Assembly: GCA_003242525.1 (NCBI GenBank)
Contig: QGUU01000081.1
Location: forward strand, 1 to 8,751
Origin: Pseudomonadota bacterium
GTDB lineage: Bacteria > Pseudomonadota > Alphaproteobacteria > Rhizobiales > Rhizobiaceae
Direction: 5' to 3'
DNA: 8,751 nucleotides
Shown: positions 6,564 through 8,751 of the stretch, piece after piece
Position numbering within the stretch: position 1 is the stretch's first letter
Layout: each line of letters begins with the position of its first letter
The notes under the pieces: generated by a model
What the model saw: the letters and a program-made list of their open reading frames with translations, nothing else
Database searches by the model: none
Told to the model about the DNA's origin: nothing
Made by a program: the position numbers and the translations under genes

Positions 6564-6731
6564 ATGATCCGCTTGCTGGTGCTGGCAATTTTGGTGGTGC
6601 TCGTCTGGCTGGGCCTGCTGAAGCTCATCGACGCCTCTCGGCGAGGCCGGATAGACTGGACGGGCGTTGCCACTTTCGTCGCCTTTATCGTGATGGCTTT
6701 CTGGTTGCGCCACATCACCGGTATTGGCTGA
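6564..6731 (+). CDS. Small two-helix inner-membrane protein, function unknown
   Basis: The product has 55 residues. A hydrophobic helix spans about residues 2-21 (rich in Leu, Val, Ile). A short charged loop, DASRRGRIDW, spans about 28-37, and a second hydrophobic helix spans about 38-51. The Arg-rich loop suggests that it faces the cytoplasm, with both ends outside. GGGAGG at 6551-6556 is a strong ribosome binding site seven bases before the ATG, which is the main reason for calling such a short gene and for choosing ATG 6564 over GTG 6549. It lies between the divergent tRNA-Thr gene and the BA14K gene. I do not recognise the family. The coding call rests on the ribosome binding site, the plausible topology and the lack of a competing gene. 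Confidence 0.65.
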   Translation: MIRLLVLAILVVLVWLGLLKLIDASRRGRIDWTGVATFVAFIVMAFWLRHITGIG

Positions 6732-6848
6732 CGCGTCCTGCACAAAAAATGTGAAAAGCCACTGAACCTTTCTCCTTCCTCCTGCGACTGACGAATACGG
6801 GGCGATGGTCGCCTCGATCGCATCAGGATCAGGACCGAGGAGGTTTTC

Positions 6849-7178
6849 ATGTTCAAGCGCACTTTTGTAACCGGGCTCACCGCTGCCGTCGTTGCTGTCG
6901 GAGCTCTTACCGCAGCCGTACAGCCCACTATGGCGGGGCCGCACAAGCATCATCATCACCACCACAAGCATCACAAGCATCACAAGCATCATGGCCATTT
7001 CGGCTGGGGCGTCGGTGGTTTCCTGCTGGGGGCCGCCCTGGCTCAGCCCCGCGTGATTGTGGTCGACGAATATGGTAGCGGCCATGTACAGCGCTGCCTC
7101 GCCCGCTACCGCAGCTATGACCCCGCCACCGATACCTATATGGGCTACGATGGAATACGGCGTTATTGCCGTCTCTGA
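6849..7178 (+). CDS. His-rich BA14K-family exported protein
   Basis: The 109-residue product begins with a signal peptide, cleaved probably after TMA (residue 29). A dense His/Lys tract follows at residues 32-50, with 14 His in 19 positions. Then comes a Gly/Ala-rich hydrophobic segment (about 52-66), and a C-terminal domain ending RCLARYRSYDPATDTYMGYDG...YC, which matches the BA14K pattern of the Brucella 14-kDa immunoreactive protein: two cysteines around an RYRSYDPxTxTYxGYDG core. Brucella BA14K has been reported to have lectin-like and immunoreactive properties. The hydrophobic segment could be a membrane anchor. The His tract suggests Ni, Zn or Cu binding, but this is inference. GAGGAGG at 6837-6843, five bases before the ATG, is a very strong ribosome binding site, so expression may be high. 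A hairpin terminator candidate follows, so it is probably a single-gene unit. Confidence 0.88.
   Translation: MFKRTFVTGLTAAVVAVGALTAAVQPTMAGPHKHHHHHHKHHKHHKHHGHFGWGVGGFLLGAALAQPRVIVVDEYGSGHVQRCLARYRSYDPATDTYMGYDGIRRYCRL
6966..6992 (+). repeat. Tandem 9-base repeat encoding Lys-His-His
   Basis: Three consecutive copies of AAGCATCAY lie at 6966-6974, 6975-6983 and 6984-6992, the last ending in T. Each encodes Lys-His-His within the His tract of the BA14K-family protein. The adjoining CAT/CAC run at 6948-6965 encodes six His in a row. Copy number could vary by slippage without breaking the frame, because the unit is a multiple of three. Confidence 0.9.
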
Positions 7179-7204
7179 TTTCCACCGTGCATTGCCGCAA
7201 GGCC

Positions 7205-7235
7205 AGGGAGGCTTCCGTTTATCCGGAGCCTCCTT
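7205..7235 (+). terminator. Terminator candidate after the BA14K-family gene
   Basis: GGAGGC (7207-7212) pairs with GCCTCC (7228-7233). The stem extends inward through TTCCG and CGGA with one bulged T, and outward through two weak pairs. The loop is about six bases. The following T tract is short (TT, then CGG), so termination may be inefficient. It lies 27 bases after the stop codon and before ttcA. Confidence 0.55.
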
Positions 7236-7316
7236 CGGCTGTTCTCATCGTGAATGTCTTTTCTTTGGCTGCAAGCTTCGTTAAGCCGGGCCGATGATCG
7301 TCCCAGGCCAGCAGCC

Positions 7317-8171
7317 ATGAACATCCACGCCGACGCCTTAGCCGAAGCAGATCGATCCGGCTCTCACCCGCTTTTTCGTGATGTGCCGTCATCAGTCGAG
7401 TTCAACAAACTGCGCAAGAGGCTGCTGCGGCAGCTACGCCAGGCCATGGAAGACTTCTCCATGGTCAGGCCCGGTGAGCGCTGGCTCGTGGCGCTCTCGG
7501 GGGGCAAGGATTCCTACGGCCTGCTGGCGCTTCTGCTTGACCTGAAATGGCGTGGCCTGCTGTCGGTGGACCTGCTGGCATGCAATCTCGATCAGGGCCA
7601 GCCAAACTTTCCGAAGAATGTCCTGCCGGACTATCTGAGCGCCCATGGCGTCCCGCACAGGATCGAATACCAGGACACCTATTCGGTTGTGACTGAAAAG
7701 CTACCGGAAACCAGCACCTACTGTTCGCTCTGCTCGCGGCTGCGTCGTGGCCATCTTTATCGCATAGCCCGCGAGGAGGGTTGTGCGGCGCTGGTGCTCG
7801 GCCATCACCGCGAGGACATACTGGAAACCTTCTTCCTCAATCTGTTTCATGGCGGCAGGCTCGCCGCCATGCCGCCCAAGCTGCTCAATGACGAGGGGGA
7901 TGTGATGGTGTTGCGGCCGCTCTCCTACTGCGCGGAAGCCGATCTGGAAAAGTTCGCTGCGGCGATGAAATTCCCAATCATTCCCTGCGATCTCTGCGGC
8001 TCGCAGGACGGCCTGCAGCGCAATGCCATGAAGGCGATGCTGGATGAGATCGAACGGCGTATGCCTGGCCGCAAGGACACGATGATCCGCGCGCTCACCA
8101 ATGTGCGGCCGTCTCATCTGCTCGATCGCAAGCTGTTCGATTTCGGCGGTTTGGCCCCAGTCGGAGTATAG
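7317..8171 (+). CDS. ttcA: tRNA 2-thiocytidine(32) synthetase TtcA
   Basis: TtcA thiolates cytidine 32 in the anticodon loop of certain tRNAs, using ATP to adenylate the base and a [4Fe-4S] cluster to deliver sulfur. The 284-residue product has the PP-loop SGGKDS at 61-66. Its CxxC pair is Cys136/Cys139 in [12 protein letters not shown], and the third ligand is Cys224 in IPCDLCGSQ. These correspond to the E. coli cluster cysteines 122, 125 and 222. The [19 protein letters not shown] segment is also typical of the family. ATG 7317 begins the MNIHAD start that I recall for rhizobial homologues; an in-frame ATG at 7254 would add 21 residues, and neither has a strong ribosome binding site, so the start is uncertain. 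dnaE starts 116 bases downstream on the same strand, with no clear terminator between, so co-transcription is possible. Confidence 0.93.
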   Translation: MNIHADALAEADRSGSHPLFRDVPSSVEFNKLRKRLLRQLRQAMEDFSMVRPGERWLVALSGGKDSYGLLALLLDLKWRGLLSVDLLACNLDQGQPNFPKNVLPDYLSAHGVPHRIEYQDTYSVVTEKLPETSTYCSLCSRLRRGHLYRIAREEGCAALVLGHHREDILETFFLNLFHGGRLAAMPPKLLNDEGDVMVLRPLSYCAEADLEKFAAAMKFPIIPCDLCGSQDGLQRNAMKAMLDEIERRMPGRKDTMIRALTNVRPSHLLDRKLFDFGGLAPVGV

Positions 8172-8287
8172 CGACGTCGGGCCCCAGGAGTGCCGGTCAT
8201 CGTCGAAACCAGGGGAGTTCAGCCTTCAAGGACTCGACGCCGGCGGCCGCATTCGGGACAATTGCCCGAGTCTGAGCGACAAGGCCG

Positions 8288-8751
8288 ATGGCAAGCGACA
8301 ATCTTTCACGTGATCCTCTGAAACGAGCGGCGCTGCTTGCATCAGCGCCGGTGACGCGGCCCTTTATCCATCTGCGCGTCCATTCGGCCTATTCGCTGCT
8401 GGAAGGCGCGCTCCAGCTTGGCAAGATCATCGGTCACGCGCTCAAGGACGAGTCGCCTGCCATAGCCGTCACCGACACCAACAACCTGTTCGGTGCCCTG
8501 GAGTTTGCCCAGAAAGCCGTGAAAGAGGGCATCCAGCCAATCGTGGGCTGCCAGCTGGACATATCCTTCACCGGCGAATCTGCCGATGCGCAGCACGACC
8601 GCCGGCGCCACGGACAGCCGTTGCGGCCCGTCGTGCTGCTTGCCGCCACGGAGGAAGGCTATGCCAATCTCGTCCGGCTGGTCAGCCACGTCTACCTCGA
8701 CACGCCGCCCGGCGACCCGGTTCACCTGACGACAGCGATGCTGCAGGGGAG
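8288..8751 (+). CDS. dnaE: DNA polymerase III alpha subunit DnaE1, N-terminal fragment (cut by window edge)
   Basis: DnaE is the catalytic subunit of the replicative DNA polymerase. Only the first 154 codons are present and the frame is open to the right edge, so no stop is seen. The start of the N-terminal PHP domain is clear: FIHLRVHSAYSLLEGALQ at 26-43, PAIAVTDTNNLFGALEFAQKA at about 57-77, and GIQPIVGCQLDI near 83-94. These match replicative DnaE1 of alphaproteobacteria rather than the error-prone DnaE2/ImuC. In proteins with an active PHP exonuclease the first motif reads HLHxH and the second TDHGN; here Arg30 and Thr64 replace two of the metal-binding His, as in E. coli DnaE, so proofreading probably depends on a separate DnaQ. 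ATG 8288 is the likely start, with a weak AAGG at 8281-8284. No good promoter was found in the gap after ttcA. Confidence 0.9.
   Translation, partial: MASDNLSRDPLKRAALLASAPVTRPFIHLRVHSAYSLLEGALQLGKIIGHALKDESPAIAVTDTNNLFGALEFAQKAVKEGIQPIVGCQLDISFTGESADAQHDRRRHGQPLRPVVLLAATEEGYANLVRLVSHVYLDTPPGDPVHLTTAMLQG

Noticed and set aside
6301..6567. Plus-strand open frame of 88 codons across the tRNA-Thr gene
   Set aside because: Its sequence is the reverse complement of a complete tRNA. This common false call arises from tRNA genes.
6942..6998. His-codon repeats as a CRISPR or regulatory repeat array
   Set aside because: The units are 9 bases, tandem without spacers, and fully explained as codons of a His/Lys tract.
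8253..8269. Small hairpin TCGGG/CCCGA between ttcA and dnaE as a terminator
   Set aside because: The stem is only five base pairs with a seven-base loop and no T tract follows on either strand.
8342..8725. Minus-strand open frame of 127 codons near the right edge
   Set aside because: The plus strand encodes the clear N-terminus of DnaE in this stretch. The minus frame has no family features.

Overview
The window looks like an ordinary chromosomal stretch from an alphaproteobacterium of the Hyphomicrobiales (Rhizobiales), probably close to the Phyllobacteriaceae or Rhizobiaceae. The evidence is GC-rich codon use, a BA14K-family secreted protein, an RF2 with the SPY variant of the codon-recognition tripeptide, a rhizobial-type small Cys-rich exported protein, and a DnaE1-type replicative polymerase start. 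The genus cannot be fixed from the sequence alone. No mobile element, CRISPR array, prophage or defence locus was seen.

Layout. Plus strand, 39-872: kdsA (KDO-8-phosphate synthase, metal-dependent type). Plus strand, 968-2099: prfB (release factor 2). prfB is split over two frames by the classic programmed +1 frameshift at an in-frame UGA, so a simple ORF reading misses its first 54 codons. A good intrinsic terminator follows. Next are a short exported Cys-rich protein of unknown function (2362-2736) with its own terminator-like hairpin, and a YiaD-like OmpA-domain lipoprotein (2963-3610). A 12-bp perfect inverted repeat then separates the lipoprotein from a convergent block.

Minus strand, 3683-6406: an RhlE-type DEAD-box RNA helicase with a structured leader, NAD kinase (nadK), and a tRNA-Thr(UGU) gene with encoded CCA. 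Plus strand again: a 55-residue two-helix membrane protein (6564-6731), a His-rich BA14K-family exported protein (6849-7178), ttcA (tRNA 2-thiocytidine synthase, 7317-8171), and the first 154 codons of dnaE (replicative DNA polymerase III alpha subunit), which runs off the right edge.

Functionally this is a housekeeping mixture: LPS core precursor synthesis, translation termination, RNA remodelling, NADP supply, tRNA and tRNA modification, replication, and several envelope proteins. The genes do not form one pathway. The spacing, strand changes and terminators point to mostly separate transcription units. I did not find a convincing new multi-gene system. The most interesting items are the autoregulatory frameshift, the His-rich BA14K protein, the uncharacterised small envelope proteins and the helicase leader and tail.
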